From NCBI RefSeq assembly GCF_013390595.1, contig NZ_JACAWV010000008.1, positions 434,001 through 498,000 on the forward strand: DNA of 64,000 bases, in the 5' to 3' direction. A program made the translations under genes and the position numbers. Shown in pieces: positions 27,785-36,663 of this stretch. How positions within the stretch are numbered: position 1 is the stretch's first letter; every line of letters begins with the position of its first letter. The notes below the pieces were generated by a model. It did no database searches. It saw only the letters and a list, made by a program, of their open reading frames with translations, and was not told the origin of the DNA. Source of the stretch: Rhizobium sp. RM. GTDB lineage: Bacteria > Pseudomonadota > Alphaproteobacteria > Rhizobiales > Rhizobiaceae.

Positions 27785-28273
27785 TCAATCTTTTTGGAGC
27801 GTGTCGGGCGCAGGCGCTGGTCGTCTGGGCAGCCGCTCGGAAATGAGCCTGGTCAGATGATCCCGCACCTCGCGGTAGGCATCGAGAATTTGCTCTCGCG
27901 TGCCGGTAATTACGGTGGGGTCCATGGTTGGCCAATACACCACATCCAGTGAATTAGACCGGGTCAGCTCCAGTGCCGTGTGATGTGCTTCGGGTGTTAA
28001 TGTAATGATCAGATCGAAAAAATCATCCTCGATCTCATCCAATGTGCGCGGTCTGTGTTTGCCGAGTGAAAGTCCCTGTTCTTCCAGCACCGCATCCACG
28101 AAGGGGTCGCGCTCACCTGCACGCACGCCGGCGGACTGGATATAGATGCCGGGAGCGACCAGCCGTTTTGCGATGACCTCTGCCATGGGGGAGCGGATGG
28201 AATTCATGCCGCACATGAATAGGACCGATTTCGGCGTACGCGCTTCGTTCGGAACTGCGGCAGGATCGCTCAT
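27785..28273 (-). CDS. low-molecular-weight protein tyrosine phosphatase / arsenate reductase-like protein
   Basis: A 162-residue protein with the CX5R phosphate loop CGMNSIRS (Cys21-Arg27) near the N-terminus and a downstream acidic WPTMDPT that could supply the general acid. It belongs to the LMW-PTP/ArsC fold; which substrate it uses is not clear. ATG 28273 is 2 bp after the UPF0262 stop and preceded by GGGGTTGAG; a TTG at 28288 is less likely. It is part of the hisD operon. Confidence 0.88.
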   Translation of the reverse strand: MSDPAAVPNEARTPKSVLFMCGMNSIRSPMAEVIAKRLVAPGIYIQSAGVRAGERDPFVDAVLEEQGLSLGKHRPRTLDEIEDDFFDLIITLTPEAHHTALELTRSNSLDVVYWPTMDPTVITGTREQILDAYREVRDHLTRLISERLPRRPAPAPDTLQKD

Positions 28274-28275
28274 GC

Positions 28276-28749
28276 TCAACCCCGCCAATAGAGCACGCAG
28301 ACCAAGGTAAAGAGCCGGCGCGCCGTATCGAAGTCGACCTTTATCTTGCCGGAAAGACGATCCATCAACGTTTGCGAGCCGTCATTGTGAATACCACGTC
28401 TGCCCATGTCGATCGCCTCGATCTGGCTCGGCGTGGAAGAGCGTATCGCCTCGTAGTAGCTCTCACATATCAGGAAGTAGTCCTTGATGATGCGGCGGAA
28501 CGGTGTGAGCGACAGGATGTGGGTCGCCACATCCGTCTCGTCTTCCGTTCTGATGGAGAAAACCAGTTTGGAATCGACCAGCGATAGCGAAAGCCGGTAA
28601 GGTCCGCCGTCATGCCCCACGGGTTCGAAACTGTTTTCCTCGATCAGATCGAAGATCGCAACGGCGCGCTCATGCTCGACGTCGGGTGTGGAACGGCCAA
28701 TGCTCTCGTCCAGCACCACATCGCAGAGCTTGAACTCGCCTGATGCCAT
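28276..28749 (-). CDS. UPF0262 family protein
   Basis: A 157-residue conserved alphaproteobacterial protein ([40 protein letters not shown]). Function unknown. It is almost always next to hisD and a LMW-PTP gene, as here (3 bp after hisD and 2 bp before the phosphatase). Confidence 0.93.
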   Translation of the reverse strand: MASGEFKLCDVVLDESIGRSTPDVEHERAVAIFDLIEENSFEPVGHDGGPYRLSLSLVDSKLVFSIRTEDETDVATHILSLTPFRRIIKDYFLICESYYEAIRSSTPSQIEAIDMGRRGIHNDGSQTLMDRLSGKIKVDFDTARRLFTLVCVLYWRG

Positions 28750-28752
28750 CTT

Positions 28753-30051
28753 TTATCCTTCCGGATTGAGGCGAATGGCGACCGAACGCGCATGGGCATC
28801 CAGACCTTCGGAGTGGGCGAGCGTGATGGCAGCAGGAGCAAGCTGACGAAGTTGCTCGGGACCGAGACGCAGGATCGATGTACGCTTGACGAAATCCAGC
28901 ACCGAAAGACCGGAGGAGAAGCGGGCGGAACGTGCCGTCGGCAGGACGTGGTTCGAGCCTCCGACATAGTCCCCGATGACTTCAGGCGTATGGCGACCAA
29001 CAAAAATCGCGCCGGCATTGCGGATTTTTGCCATCAGCACGTTGGGATCGTTGACGGCAAGTTCGAGATGTTCGGCGGCGATCCGGTTGGCAAGCGGGAT
29101 GGCATCGGCGAGAGCGTCAACCAGGATGATGGCACCGAAATCGGCCCAGCTCGCCGCCGCCGTTTCCGAACGTGACAGACGCTTGAGCTGCCGTTCCACG
29201 GCGGCTTCGACAGCCTTGCCGAGTTCGGCATCATTGGTAATCAGAATGGATTGCGCACCACGATCGTGCTCCGCCTGTGCCAGAAGATCGGCAGCAATCC
29301 AGTCCGGATCGTTATCCTTGTCGGCAATCACCAGAACTTCGGAGGGGCCGGCGATCATGTCAATGCCGACGGTACCGAACACCTGCCGTTTGGCCGCCGC
29401 CACATAGGCGTTGCCGGGGCCGACGATCTTGGCAACCGGTGCGATCGTTTCGGTGCCGTAGGCCAGCGCGGCAACAGCCTGCGCGCCGCCGATACGGTAG
29501 ATTTCCTCAACGCCGGCGATTTTGGCAGCCGCCAGAACGGCTGGGTTGATCGCCCCACCATTGGCCGGCACCACCATGACGATACGGTCCACACCTGCCA
29601 CCTTGGCCGGAACGGCGTTCATCAGTACCGAACTTGGATAGCTCGCAGTACCGCCCGGCACGTAAAGACCAACGGCCTCGATTGCTGTCCAGCGTGATCC
29701 AAGCCCAACGCCGATATCGTCTTCGTAGATATCGTCCTTCGGCATTTGCCGTGCATGGTGTTTTTCAATGCGTTTTGCCGCCAGCTCGAGGGCATCCAGA
29801 ACGGACTTGTCGACAGCGGCGACAGCGGCATCGATTTCCGCAGCCGTGACGCGCATCGGAACCTTGGAAAAGTCGAGGCCGTCAAACTTCAGGGAGTAAT
29901 GGGCAAGAGCTGCATCGCCACGATGGCGAACGTCGTCGATGATTTCGCGAACCGTTGCGTTGACGTCTTCGGAAACTTCCCTTTTGGTCGTCAGGAAGGC
30001 CGCAAATTTCTGTTCGAAATCCGCCGATGCCCGCTCCAGCCAGATTGCCAC
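28753..30051 (-). CDS. hisD: histidinol dehydrogenase
   Basis: A 432-residue HisD catalysing the last two oxidations from L-histidinol to L-histidine. Recognisable blocks are ASYPSSVLMNAVPAKVAGV, GPGNAYVAAAKRQVFG, DMIAGPSEVLVIAD and HLELAV, which carry the Zn- and NAD-binding residues. It is full length and located between DUF2948 and UPF0262 genes on the same strand. Confidence 0.98.
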   Translation of the reverse strand: MAIWLERASADFEQKFAAFLTTKREVSEDVNATVREIIDDVRHRGDAALAHYSLKFDGLDFSKVPMRVTAAEIDAAVAAVDKSVLDALELAAKRIEKHHARQMPKDDIYEDDIGVGLGSRWTAIEAVGLYVPGGTASYPSSVLMNAVPAKVAGVDRIVMVVPANGGAINPAVLAAAKIAGVEEIYRIGGAQAVAALAYGTETIAPVAKIVGPGNAYVAAAKRQVFGTVGIDMIAGPSEVLVIADKDNDPDWIAADLLAQAEHDRGAQSILITNDAELGKAVEAAVERQLKRLSRSETAAASWADFGAIILVDALADAIPLANRIAAEHLELAVNDPNVLMAKIRNAGAIFVGRHTPEVIGDYVGGSNHVLPTARSARFSSGLSVLDFVKRTSILRLGPEQLRQLAPAAITLAHSEGLDAHARSVAIRLNPEG

Positions 30052-30187
30052 GTCTTTACCCTTTCACTTTCCCCGCAACGGTTTGCGGGGGCACACGATG
30101 TGCCGCAAAAAACATTTGCGGCTCTGGTAAGTGGCATAAATCGAAACAGGCAGGAAAGGCAACCGTTCCGAAGCGCGGTAACGTCGG

Positions 30188-30628
30188 TTAGGCGTCCGGA
30201 TGATGTGGTTTTGCGGCAGTTTCCCACGCACCGCTGACATCGACGAGCTGCGCCTCGATGCATTCGACATCGAGGGCGATTGCGCCTCCGCCGGAAAGGG
30301 TCAGTTCCACCGTGCCGTCAGGGCCGTCCTGCTTCTGCTCGAAACGGATCGCCAGCAGGGATAGCACCTGCTCCTTATCCATGCGGTTGACGTTGTGCGA
30401 GCGGACAGAGGAAACGCGCTTGAGGACGAGAACGCTGCGGCAACGCTCTGGCGGCGTGCCCTTTTTGCCTGCTTCTTCCCAAACAAAACGGTTGGCAGAG
30501 AGGCTGAATTGTCCATGTTTCGGTTCGAAGGATGCGTCTTTCAGTTTGAAGACGCTGTCTTGCATGTGCGTCGAGATGACGGAGAGATCTTCAGTGTCCA
30601 GCGCGAGCAATTTGAGGCCGCTCATCAT
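30188..30628 (-). CDS. DUF2948 family protein
   Basis: A 146-residue conserved alphaproteobacterial protein of unknown role (GLKLLALDTEDLSVISTHMQ; RCRSVLVLKRVSSVRSHNVN). Two consecutive ATG codons (30628, 30625) could start it. The gene lies between murA (upstream) and hisD (136 bp downstream), a conserved arrangement. Confidence 0.92.
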   Translation of the reverse strand: MMSGLKLLALDTEDLSVISTHMQDSVFKLKDASFEPKHGQFSLSANRFVWEEAGKKGTPPERCRSVLVLKRVSSVRSHNVNRMDKEQVLSLLAIRFEQKQDGPDGTVELTLSGGGAIALDVECIEAQLVDVSGAWETAAKPHHPDA

Positions 30629-30737
30629 TTTCTTCCTTTTTTGCGGTGCGGGCCGCTATTCCCTTTACTTGTATAGGAAATAGGCAGTCTGAGCCCGCTC
30701 TGCAACGGCAGAGAATGGATGAGCGGCAAAGAAGCGA

Positions 30738-32030
30738 TTAATCGCTGACGCGTTCGACCAAAGCGCCGCAGCGCGTCAATTTTTCTTCGAGGCGTTCGAA
30801 ACCACGGTCGAGGTGGTAAACGCGGGAAACCATCGTTTCACCCTCGGCAGCCAGACCGGCAATCACCAGCGACACGGAGGCGCGAAGGTCGGTCGCCATG
30901 ACAGGTGCGCCCTTCAGGCGCGATACACCCTCGATCCGTGCCATCTGGCCCGAAAGGGAAATCTTGGCACCCAGACGCGCCAGTTCCTGCACGTGCATGA
31001 AGCGGTTTTCGAAAATCGTTTCGGTAATATGCGATACACCCTGAGAGCGGGTCATCAGCGCCATGAACTGCGCCTGAAGGTCCGTCGGGAAGCCCGGGAA
31101 GGGTTCGGTGACGACGTCGACCGGCTGGATGCCGTTGCCGTTGCGAACGATACGCAGACCGGTTTCCGTTTCGGTGATTTCGGCGCCGGCGAGCTTCAAC
31201 GTGTCGAGCGCGTTGTCGAGCAACGAACCATTCGTGCCTTCCAGAACGACGTCGCCGCCGGTCATGGCAACGGCCATCGCATAGGTTCCGGTTTCAATGC
31301 GGTCAGGCAGAACGCGATGGCGGGCGCCGGAAAGCGACGTTACGCCTTCGATGGTGATCGTCGATGTGCCGGCACCTTCGATTTTTGCACCCATTGCGGT
31401 GAGGCAGCGGGCAAGATCGACAACCTCAGGCTCACGCGCCGCATTATGGATAACGGTGGTTCCTCGGGCGAGCGTTGCTGCCATCAGCATGACGTGGGTC
31501 GCACCGACGGAAACCTTCGGGAAGGTGTACGTCGCGCCGATCAGGCCGCCCTTGGGCGCCGTCGCGTTGATGTAGCCGCCATCGATTTCCATGTTGGCAC
31601 CAAGTGCCTGAAGACCGTCAATGAAGAGATCGACAGGACGGGTGCCGATGGCGCAACCACCCGGCAGCGAAACGCGGGCTTTTCCTTCGCGGGCGAGCAG
31701 CGGGCCGATTACCCAGAAGCTGGCGCGCATCTTTGAGACCAGCTCATAGGGTGCGGTCGTGTCGACAATGGTGCGGCAGGTAAAGTGAATCGTGCGGGAA
31801 TAGGCTTCGCCCTGGCTTTCACGACGACCGTTGACGGAAATATCGACGCCGTGGTTGCCGAGAATGCGAACGAGCTGCTCGACGTCCGCCAGGTGCGGCA
31901 CGTTTTCCAACGTCAGCGTATCGCTGGTCAGAAGCGAAGCGATCATCAACGGCAGTGCGGCGTTTTTGGCGCCGGAGATCGGGATGATGCCGTTGAGTTT
32001 GTTGCCACCCGTAATTCTGATGCGATCCAT
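30738..32030 (-). CDS. murA: UDP-N-acetylglucosamine 1-carboxyvinyltransferase
   Basis: A 430-residue MurA, the first committed enzyme of peptidoglycan synthesis; it transfers enolpyruvate from PEP to UDP-GlcNAc. The active-site Cys126 lies in [11 protein letters not shown] and is the fosfomycin target. The N-terminus [20 protein letters not shown] and GAKNAALP are typical. It heads the run murA-DUF2948-hisD. Confidence 0.98.
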   Translation of the reverse strand: MDRIRITGGNKLNGIIPISGAKNAALPLMIASLLTSDTLTLENVPHLADVEQLVRILGNHGVDISVNGRRESQGEAYSRTIHFTCRTIVDTTAPYELVSKMRASFWVIGPLLAREGKARVSLPGGCAIGTRPVDLFIDGLQALGANMEIDGGYINATAPKGGLIGATYTFPKVSVGATHVMLMAATLARGTTVIHNAAREPEVVDLARCLTAMGAKIEGAGTSTITIEGVTSLSGARHRVLPDRIETGTYAMAVAMTGGDVVLEGTNGSLLDNALDTLKLAGAEITETETGLRIVRNGNGIQPVDVVTEPFPGFPTDLQAQFMALMTRSQGVSHITETIFENRFMHVQELARLGAKISLSGQMARIEGVSRLKGAPVMATDLRASVSLVIAGLAAEGETMVSRVYHLDRGFERLEEKLTRCGALVERVSD

Positions 32031-32135
32031 TCGTCCCTACGGGCGTGCGCCCGCCTTTCTCTACGTGCCTTTGCGGAAAATTGAGCCGTCCTTAGCCGAA
32101 ATTCCGCGGCGTTTCAAATTTTGCTTGTCTGTTCT

Positions 32136-32393
32136 CTATGACGATGATTCGTCCGATTTTGCGGCGGGAAGGCCATCGGTCTCATCCGCGTCGCCAGCGC
32201 GCCGCGCTCGGGCCTGCTGCTTGCGCCGCTGCAGGTTCTCGCGCAGCTTTTTCGCCGCACGGGCTTTTCTCTCCGCTTCGCGCTGTTTTGCTGTTTCGCC
32301 CGGGCCAGCCTGCCGCTTTCCGCTTTCTGCTGCTTCAGAATGCGCGGCGTCCGCATCATCGTGCGGTTCGGTCTCTATTTGATTGTCGTTCAT
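32136..32393 (-). CDS. small highly charged hypothetical protein
   Basis: An 85-residue Glu/Lys/Arg/Ala-rich protein (KQREAERKARAAKKLRENLQ), probably one long helix or disordered. The composition matches small conserved rhizobial proteins found upstream of murA. No known domain. It lies 105 bp before murA on the same strand. Confidence 0.55.
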   Translation of the reverse strand: MNDNQIETEPHDDADAAHSEAAESGKRQAGPGETAKQREAERKARAAKKLRENLQRRKQQARARRAGDADETDGLPAAKSDESSS

Positions 32394-32548
32394 GGGCTGA
32401 GCAATAGCCGAAAATTGGAGTTTTCAACAGAGGGCGACGTTTTTTGTCCCTCTGGATGATTTAATGACACTTTGCGACTTGCACTCGTCAAAAAGCTATG
32501 GCAATAGGCGCCACGCTTGATGTTGAAGCAAACGCTTCGGCACCGGAT

Positions 32549-32623
32549 GCTGCTATAGCTCAGGGGTAGAGCACTCCCTTGGTAAGGGAGAGGCCGAGAG
32601 TTCAAATCTCTCTAGCAGCACCA
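32549..32623 (+). tRNA. tRNA-Thr (anticodon GGT)
   Basis: A full cloverleaf: acceptor stem GCTGCTA / TAGCAGC, D-arm GCTCAGGGGTAGAGC, anticodon stem CTCCC/GGGAG with loop TTGGTAA (anticodon GGT), T-arm GAGAGTTCAAATCTCTC, discriminator A and an encoded CCA (32621-32623). No integrase or duplicated 3' end is seen next to it. Confidence 0.97.
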
Positions 32624-32765
32624 TTTCCCCAGAATATTCAATACCTTGTGGAGTTTGCCGCAATTGCGGATGTCGTGTGGTGTGATGCATTTTGCAGCGC
32701 CCATTACGATTATTCATCTGTCGCTTTTTCTGTTCGTTTATGGCGTTCATCCCTCCAAAACGCGA

Positions 32766-32792
32766 AAACCGCGCTTCTGGGAAGCGCGGTTT
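32766..32792 (-). terminator. terminator downstream of flaC
   Basis: A perfect 12-bp stem (AAACCGCGCTTC and its complement) with a 3-nt loop, followed on the minus strand by TTTTCGCG and TTTT. It is 65 bp after the flaC stop. It could also stop read-through from tRNA-Thr on the plus strand. Confidence 0.75.
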
Positions 32793-32857
32793 CCGTAACC
32801 GAGATAGTCTGCTGCTGCCAGAGCGGGACGAAACCGCCCGTAGCCATTGGGCGCCGC

Positions 32858-33796
32858 TTACTGGCGGAATAGCTGCAGAATGTTCTCGGAATTGGTGTTG
32901 GCGATGGAGAGCGACTGGACCGCAAGCTGCTGCTGGGTCTGCAGCGCCTTCAGGCGGGTCGATTCCTCGTTCATGTCGGCGTCAACCAGACGGCCGATAC
33001 CGCTGTCGATCGAGTCGGTCAGCTTGGAGACGAAGTTTTCCTGCAGTTCGATCCGCATGGCGATCGAACCGAGTGCCGATGCTGCACTGCTGAGGTCCTG
33101 GAAAGCTTTTTCAACGTCAGTCAGGACATCATTGATGCTGTAGGCTGGCGGCGTCGCATCATCGAAGACGTTAAGGTCCAGTTCGAACAGGGAAATGGTT
33201 GATGCGTCGCCTGGTCTGCCGATAATACCGGTTGTGGTGTCGATGAGACCGGCGGCATCCGTTCCGAACAGTGTGTTGGCGGGGCCGTCCGCGTCCTCGG
33301 CGTCCTTCAGGGTGTACTGCGTCTGCGTGACCGAGACATTGCCGTCGCCATCGCGGGTGAAGCCCGAAACGACGGTCTTTACGCCCGCGCCGATCAGCCA
33401 GTTCTCGCCGCTGAAGGATGCGCCTTCGGCAATGTTCTTGAGCTGCTCCTGAAGCTGATCGATTTCTTCCTGGATTTTCGACTTGTCGACGCCTTCTTCG
33501 GTCGCGGCTACGACCTTGGCCTTGATTTCTTCAACAACGTCGATTGTGCTTTCCATAGCGGAGTAGGCAACGTCGATCTTGGCGGCGCCGAGGCCGAGTG
33601 CGTCCTGGACGGCGGAGAGGGCCATGTTGTCTGAACGCATGGTGGTCGCGATCGACCAGTAAGCGGCGTTGTCGGCAGCAGTGCCGACGCGAAGGCCGGA
33701 CGAGACACGTCCCTGGGTTTCTTCCATGCTCGCATCGATGGTGCGAAGGGTCTGGAGCGCGGCCATGGCGGCGGTATTGGTCAGAATGCTGGTCAT
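32858..33796 (-). CDS. flaC: flagellin FlaC
   Basis: A 312-residue flagellin. Conserved N-terminal D0/D1 helices (MTSILTNTAAMAALQTLRTI, SGLRVGTAADNAAYWSI) and C-terminal helices (GRLVDADMNEESTRLKALQT, QQLAVQSLSIANTNSENILQ) flank a variable middle. ATG 33796 is chosen because flagellins begin MTSILTN; an upstream in-frame extension to 33832 crosses the leader element. By position (the flagellin furthest from fliP) this is FlaC of Agrobacterium; its middle is the most divergent of the three tandem copies. Confidence 0.95.
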   Translation of the reverse strand: MTSILTNTAAMAALQTLRTIDASMEETQGRVSSGLRVGTAADNAAYWSIATTMRSDNMALSAVQDALGLGAAKIDVAYSAMESTIDVVEEIKAKVVAATEEGVDKSKIQEEIDQLQEQLKNIAEGASFSGENWLIGAGVKTVVSGFTRDGDGNVSVTQTQYTLKDAEDADGPANTLFGTDAAGLIDTTTGIIGRPGDASTISLFELDLNVFDDATPPAYSINDVLTDVEKAFQDLSSAASALGSIAMRIELQENFVSKLTDSIDSGIGRLVDADMNEESTRLKALQTQQQLAVQSLSIANTNSENILQLFRQ

Positions 33797-33802
33797 TGAA
33801 TT

Positions 33803-33837
33803 TGCCCCTACTTGGCTGAGGAAAAGGGACATCCCGG
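33803..33837 (-). promoter_or_regulatory. flaC leader element with anti-Shine-Dalgarno pairing
   Basis: On the minus strand CCGGGATGTCCC (33837-33826) lies about 30 nt before the start codon. Its TGTCCCT is complementary to the ribosome-binding site AGGGGCA (33809-33803) over 7 bp with one G-U pair, so the mRNA can fold to hide the site. The same element precedes flaA and flaB and, more weakly, flaD. Confidence 0.5.
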
Positions 33838-33987
33838 ATGGCGGGGAAGGACGTAACGGCGTGATGCCTGTTAACCTCTTTTTCGTCTTGGTTAACCGAT
33901 CCTTTCGATGGCCTCAGTTAAGGTAGGAATGGTTAACAAAGATTAAATGGAATTTACCGAAGTTAACAAAATGTAGCGGGCTAAACG

Positions 33988-34015
33988 AAAAAAGGCCGCG
34001 CAGATGCGCGGCCTT
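33988..34015 (-). terminator. rho-independent terminator of flaB
   Basis: Stem GGCCGCGC / GCGCGGCC, extended by AA/TT, loop of four, followed on the minus strand by TTTTTT. It is 27 bp after the flaB stop. It shows flaB is transcribed separately from flaC. Confidence 0.9.
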
Positions 34016-34042
34016 CTTCGATTTTTTGTTTTGTCGGTCCGA

Positions 34043-34963
34043 TTAACGGAAGAGCGACAGAACGTTCTCGGAGTTGGAGTTGGCGATCGACAGAGCCTGA
34101 ACGCCGAGCTGCTGCTGCGTCTGCAGAGCCTTGAGGCGGGTGGACTCTTCGTTCATGTCTGCGTCGACGAGGCGGCCAACGCCGGAGTCGATAGCGTCGG
34201 AGAGCTTCGTTGCGAAGTCTTCCTGCAGGCCGATACGCATGGAGAGCGAACCGAGCTTGGCAGCGGCGCTGGTCATCTTCGTCAGAGCTGTTTCGACGGA
34301 GTAAAGCGCGTTGTCGAGATCATTGCCCGTGACGTCGAGGTCGAGAACAGAAATCTGGGTGTATGTTACGGCACCAACGGTGGTGGTTGCACCGGTAGCG
34401 TTCAGGATGCCAGAGTTTGCATCGATCGTGCCAGGTGTGCCTTCCGTGTAAAGCAGGGAGTCAACATCCAGTTCGTAGGTCGTGGATTTAACGCTGACGT
34501 TGCCGTCGCTGTCACGAACGAAGCCGGACACAACTGTCTTCGGGCCGGCTGCATCGGATACCAGCCAGTTTTCGCCGCTGAACGACGCGCCCGTGCCGAT
34601 GGACTTGAGCTGCTCGAGAAGCTGCGTGACTTCTTCTTGGATCTTGGACTTGTCGACGCCCTCTTCTTTGGCCGCGACAACCTTTGCCTTGATTTCCTTT
34701 ACGACTTCGATCGCGGATTCCATACCGGCATATGCGGTATCAACTTTCGAAGCGCCAAGGCCCAGGGCGTCCTGGACGGCGGAGAGAGCCATGTTGTCGG
34801 AACGCATGGTGGTCGCGATCGACCAGTAAGCAGCGTTGTCCGAAGCTTCGCCAACCTTCAGGCCGGAAGAAACGCGGCCCTGTGTGGTTTCCATGTCCTG
34901 ACCGATCGTGCGAAGGGTCTGGAGAGCGGACATAGCGGCGATATTGGTAATAATGCTCGTCAT
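34043..34963 (-). CDS. flaB: flagellin FlaB
   Basis: A 306-residue flagellin starting MTSIITNIAAMSALQTLRTI. The central part (DVDSLLYTEGTPGTIDANSG to LYSVETALTKMTSA) is almost the same as in FlaA, while the ends differ more. It is a filament subunit, secondary to FlaA in Agrobacterium. It has its own promoter region, leader element and terminator. Confidence 0.95.
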   Translation of the reverse strand: MTSIITNIAAMSALQTLRTIGQDMETTQGRVSSGLKVGEASDNAAYWSIATTMRSDNMALSAVQDALGLGASKVDTAYAGMESAIEVVKEIKAKVVAAKEEGVDKSKIQEEVTQLLEQLKSIGTGASFSGENWLVSDAAGPKTVVSGFVRDSDGNVSVKSTTYELDVDSLLYTEGTPGTIDANSGILNATGATTTVGAVTYTQISVLDLDVTGNDLDNALYSVETALTKMTSAAAKLGSLSMRIGLQEDFATKLSDAIDSGVGRLVDADMNEESTRLKALQTQQQLGVQALSIANSNSENVLSLFR

Positions 34964-34970
34964 AGTAGTG

Positions 34971-35008
34971 TGCCCCTTGAATGGCTGATTAAAGAAGGGA
35001 CATTCCGG
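34971..35008 (-). promoter_or_regulatory. flaB leader element with anti-Shine-Dalgarno pairing
   Basis: Minus-strand CCGGAATGTCCC (35008-34997). TGTCCCTT pairs with the ribosome-binding site AAGGGGCA (34978-34971) over 8 bp with one G-U pair. Upstream, 35009-35195 is A/T-rich non-coding DNA that should hold the flaB promoter; I see no Rem-like repeat in it. Confidence 0.55.
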
Positions 35009-35195
35009 GTTCACCGGGAACGGCGCGCAGCGTCATGCTTGCTAACTGGCTGATTTTTAATGTTAGCTCGCCGTTTCAATGAGCTTAGGTAACGCCAGGT
35101 TGGTTAATGAATTGATAAGTCAGGAAGACAAATCTGTTGTTTTGCAAAATGAAACTGCAACCTTCGCGCGTGCGCGCGCGTAGTTCGAAATGCTT

Positions 35196-35236
35196 AAAAA
35201 AAAGATAAGGCCGCATCCGTATTCGGGATGCGGCCT
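35196..35236 (-). terminator. rho-independent terminator of flaA
   Basis: Stem GGCCGCATCC / GGATGCGGCC with a 7-nt loop, followed on the minus strand by TTATCTTTTTTTT. It lies about 135 bp after the flaA stop. Confidence 0.88.
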
Positions 35237-35370
35237 CTCTTGTGCATTCAGTCCGATTCAGCCTCTCGGACTTGTATGCTTTCTGTCCGGATATGCATTT
35301 GGTCAGCCCCCGAATGCATATTGGAAGAAATGGTTCCCCCAGCCCCGAAGGACTATGAGATGCTCGGTTC

Positions 35371-36291
35371 TTAACGGAAGAGCGAGAGAATGTTCTGCGA
35401 GTCGCTGTTGGCGATCGACAGAGCCTGGATAGCGAGCTGCTGCTGCGTCTGAAGAGCCTTCAGCTTGGTGGACTCTTCGTTCATGTCAGCGTCAACCAGA
35501 CGGCCAACGCCCTGTTCGATGGTGTCGGACAGCTTGTCAGCGAAGTCGCTCTGCAGATCGATGCGCGAAGACAGCGAACCGAGCTTTGCGCCAGCGCTGG
35601 TCATCTTCGTCAGAGCTGTTTCGACGGAGTACAGAGCGTTGTCGAGATCATTGCCCGTGACGTCGAGGTCGAGAACAGAAATCTGGGTATAGGTCTTTGC
35701 GCCAACGGTGGTGGTTGCGCCTGTCGCGTTCAGGATGCCGGAGTTGGCATCGATCGTGCCAGGCGTACCTTCCGTGTAAAGCAGGGAGTCTGCATCCAGA
35801 GCGTAGTCCGTCGTCTTGACGCTGACGTTACCATCGTTGTCGCGAACGAAGCCGGAAACAACCGTCTTTGTAGCGGCTGCATCGGATACCAGCCAGTTTT
35901 CACCGTTGAACGATGCGCCCGTGCCGATGGACTTGAGCTGGTCGAGAAGCTGCGTGACTTCTTCCTGGATCTTGGCCTTGTCAACGCCTTCTTCCTTGGC
36001 GGCGACAACCTTTGCCTTGATTTCAGTGACGACGTCGATTGCAGCGTCCATACCGGCGTATGCGGTATCAACCTTGGCAGCGCCCATGCCCAGCGCGTCA
36101 GAAACAGCGCCAAGAGCCTTGTTGTCAGAACGCATGGTGGTCGCGATCGACCAGTAAGCAGCGTTGTCCGAAGCTGCGCCAACCTTCAGGCCGGAAGAAA
36201 TACGGTCCTGGGTGGTCGACATGTCGGAAGCGATGGTGCGCAGGGTCGAAAGAGCGGCCATTGCGTTGGTGTTGGTGAGAATGCTCGCCAT
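35371..36291 (-). CDS. flaA: major flagellin FlaA
   Basis: A 306-residue flagellin (MASILTNTNAMAALSTLRTI ... ALSIANSDSQNILSLFR), the length of A. tumefaciens FlaA. It is the flagellin nearest fliP, the position of flaA, the essential subunit of the complex filament in Agrobacterium. ATG 36291 gives the canonical N-terminus; an in-frame extension upstream would cross the leader element. Codon use and the low number of repeats suggest high expression. Confidence 0.96.
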   Translation of the reverse strand: MASILTNTNAMAALSTLRTIASDMSTTQDRISSGLKVGAASDNAAYWSIATTMRSDNKALGAVSDALGMGAAKVDTAYAGMDAAIDVVTEIKAKVVAAKEEGVDKAKIQEEVTQLLDQLKSIGTGASFNGENWLVSDAAATKTVVSGFVRDNDGNVSVKTTDYALDADSLLYTEGTPGTIDANSGILNATGATTTVGAKTYTQISVLDLDVTGNDLDNALYSVETALTKMTSAGAKLGSLSSRIDLQSDFADKLSDTIEQGVGRLVDADMNEESTKLKALQTQQQLAIQALSIANSDSQNILSLFR

Positions 36292-36299
36292 AATAAATG

Positions 36300-36342
36300 T
36301 GTCCCTTGTTTTTAACGAGATACTGGAGTGGGGACATTCCGG
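36300..36342 (-). promoter_or_regulatory. flaA leader element with anti-Shine-Dalgarno pairing
   Basis: Minus-strand CCGGAATGTCCC (36342-36331). TGTCCC is the exact complement of GGGACA (36305-36300), which contains the AAGGG ribosome-binding site 11 nt before ATG. The hairpin would span about 37 nt. Confidence 0.55.
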
Positions 36343-36590
36343 ACTCGTATTACCGGCCACAACGTTTCGGCTTCATGCCAATCGGTTCAGAAATACTTGT
36401 TTCCAGAAACCAAATCCGCTGCGTGTGATCGGAATTTCGCAGCGAAAAATTGCGCAATTATTAATTTGGTCGTTAAGAAATACTCGAGAATACTTATGGT
36501 TACTGTTAAGTTTACTTAAATGGTAAGTTTTTAATTTAAAACTATGGTTATCCAGCCCCTAGAGAAATTGGTAAGCAAGCCGTTAAAATG
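36343..36590 (-). promoter_or_regulatory. flaA upstream promoter region
   Basis: About 250 bp of non-coding, strongly A/T-rich DNA (about 36450-36540) between flaA and the fliP terminator. It must contain the flaA promoter. I see no confident -35/-10 pair and no GCAAG direct repeat of the kind found before the basal-body operons. Confidence 0.4.
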
Positions 36591-36622
36591 CAAAAACCCC
36601 GCAGCACTGGGGCTGCGGGGTT
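36591..36622 (-). terminator. rho-independent terminator of the flgB...fliP operon
   Basis: Stem CCCCGCAGC / GCTGCGGGG (extended by AA/TT) with a 6-nt loop, then TTTTTG on the minus strand. It is 42 bp after the fliP stop and ends the long basal-body operon. Confidence 0.9.
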
Positions 36623-36663
36623 AAGAAACAGGGTTAATGGGTGTCAGTTCGGCACAGCGGCCG

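Noticed and set aside
32549-32623. tRNA-Thr as an attachment site for an integrated element
   Set aside because: No integrase and no repeat of the tRNA 3' end were seen nearby; flanking genes are conserved chromosomal ones.
32858-36291. Three tandem flagellins as an assembly duplication
   Set aside because: The copies differ clearly in sequence, have distinct promoters and terminators, and match the known flaA-flaB-flaC arrangement.
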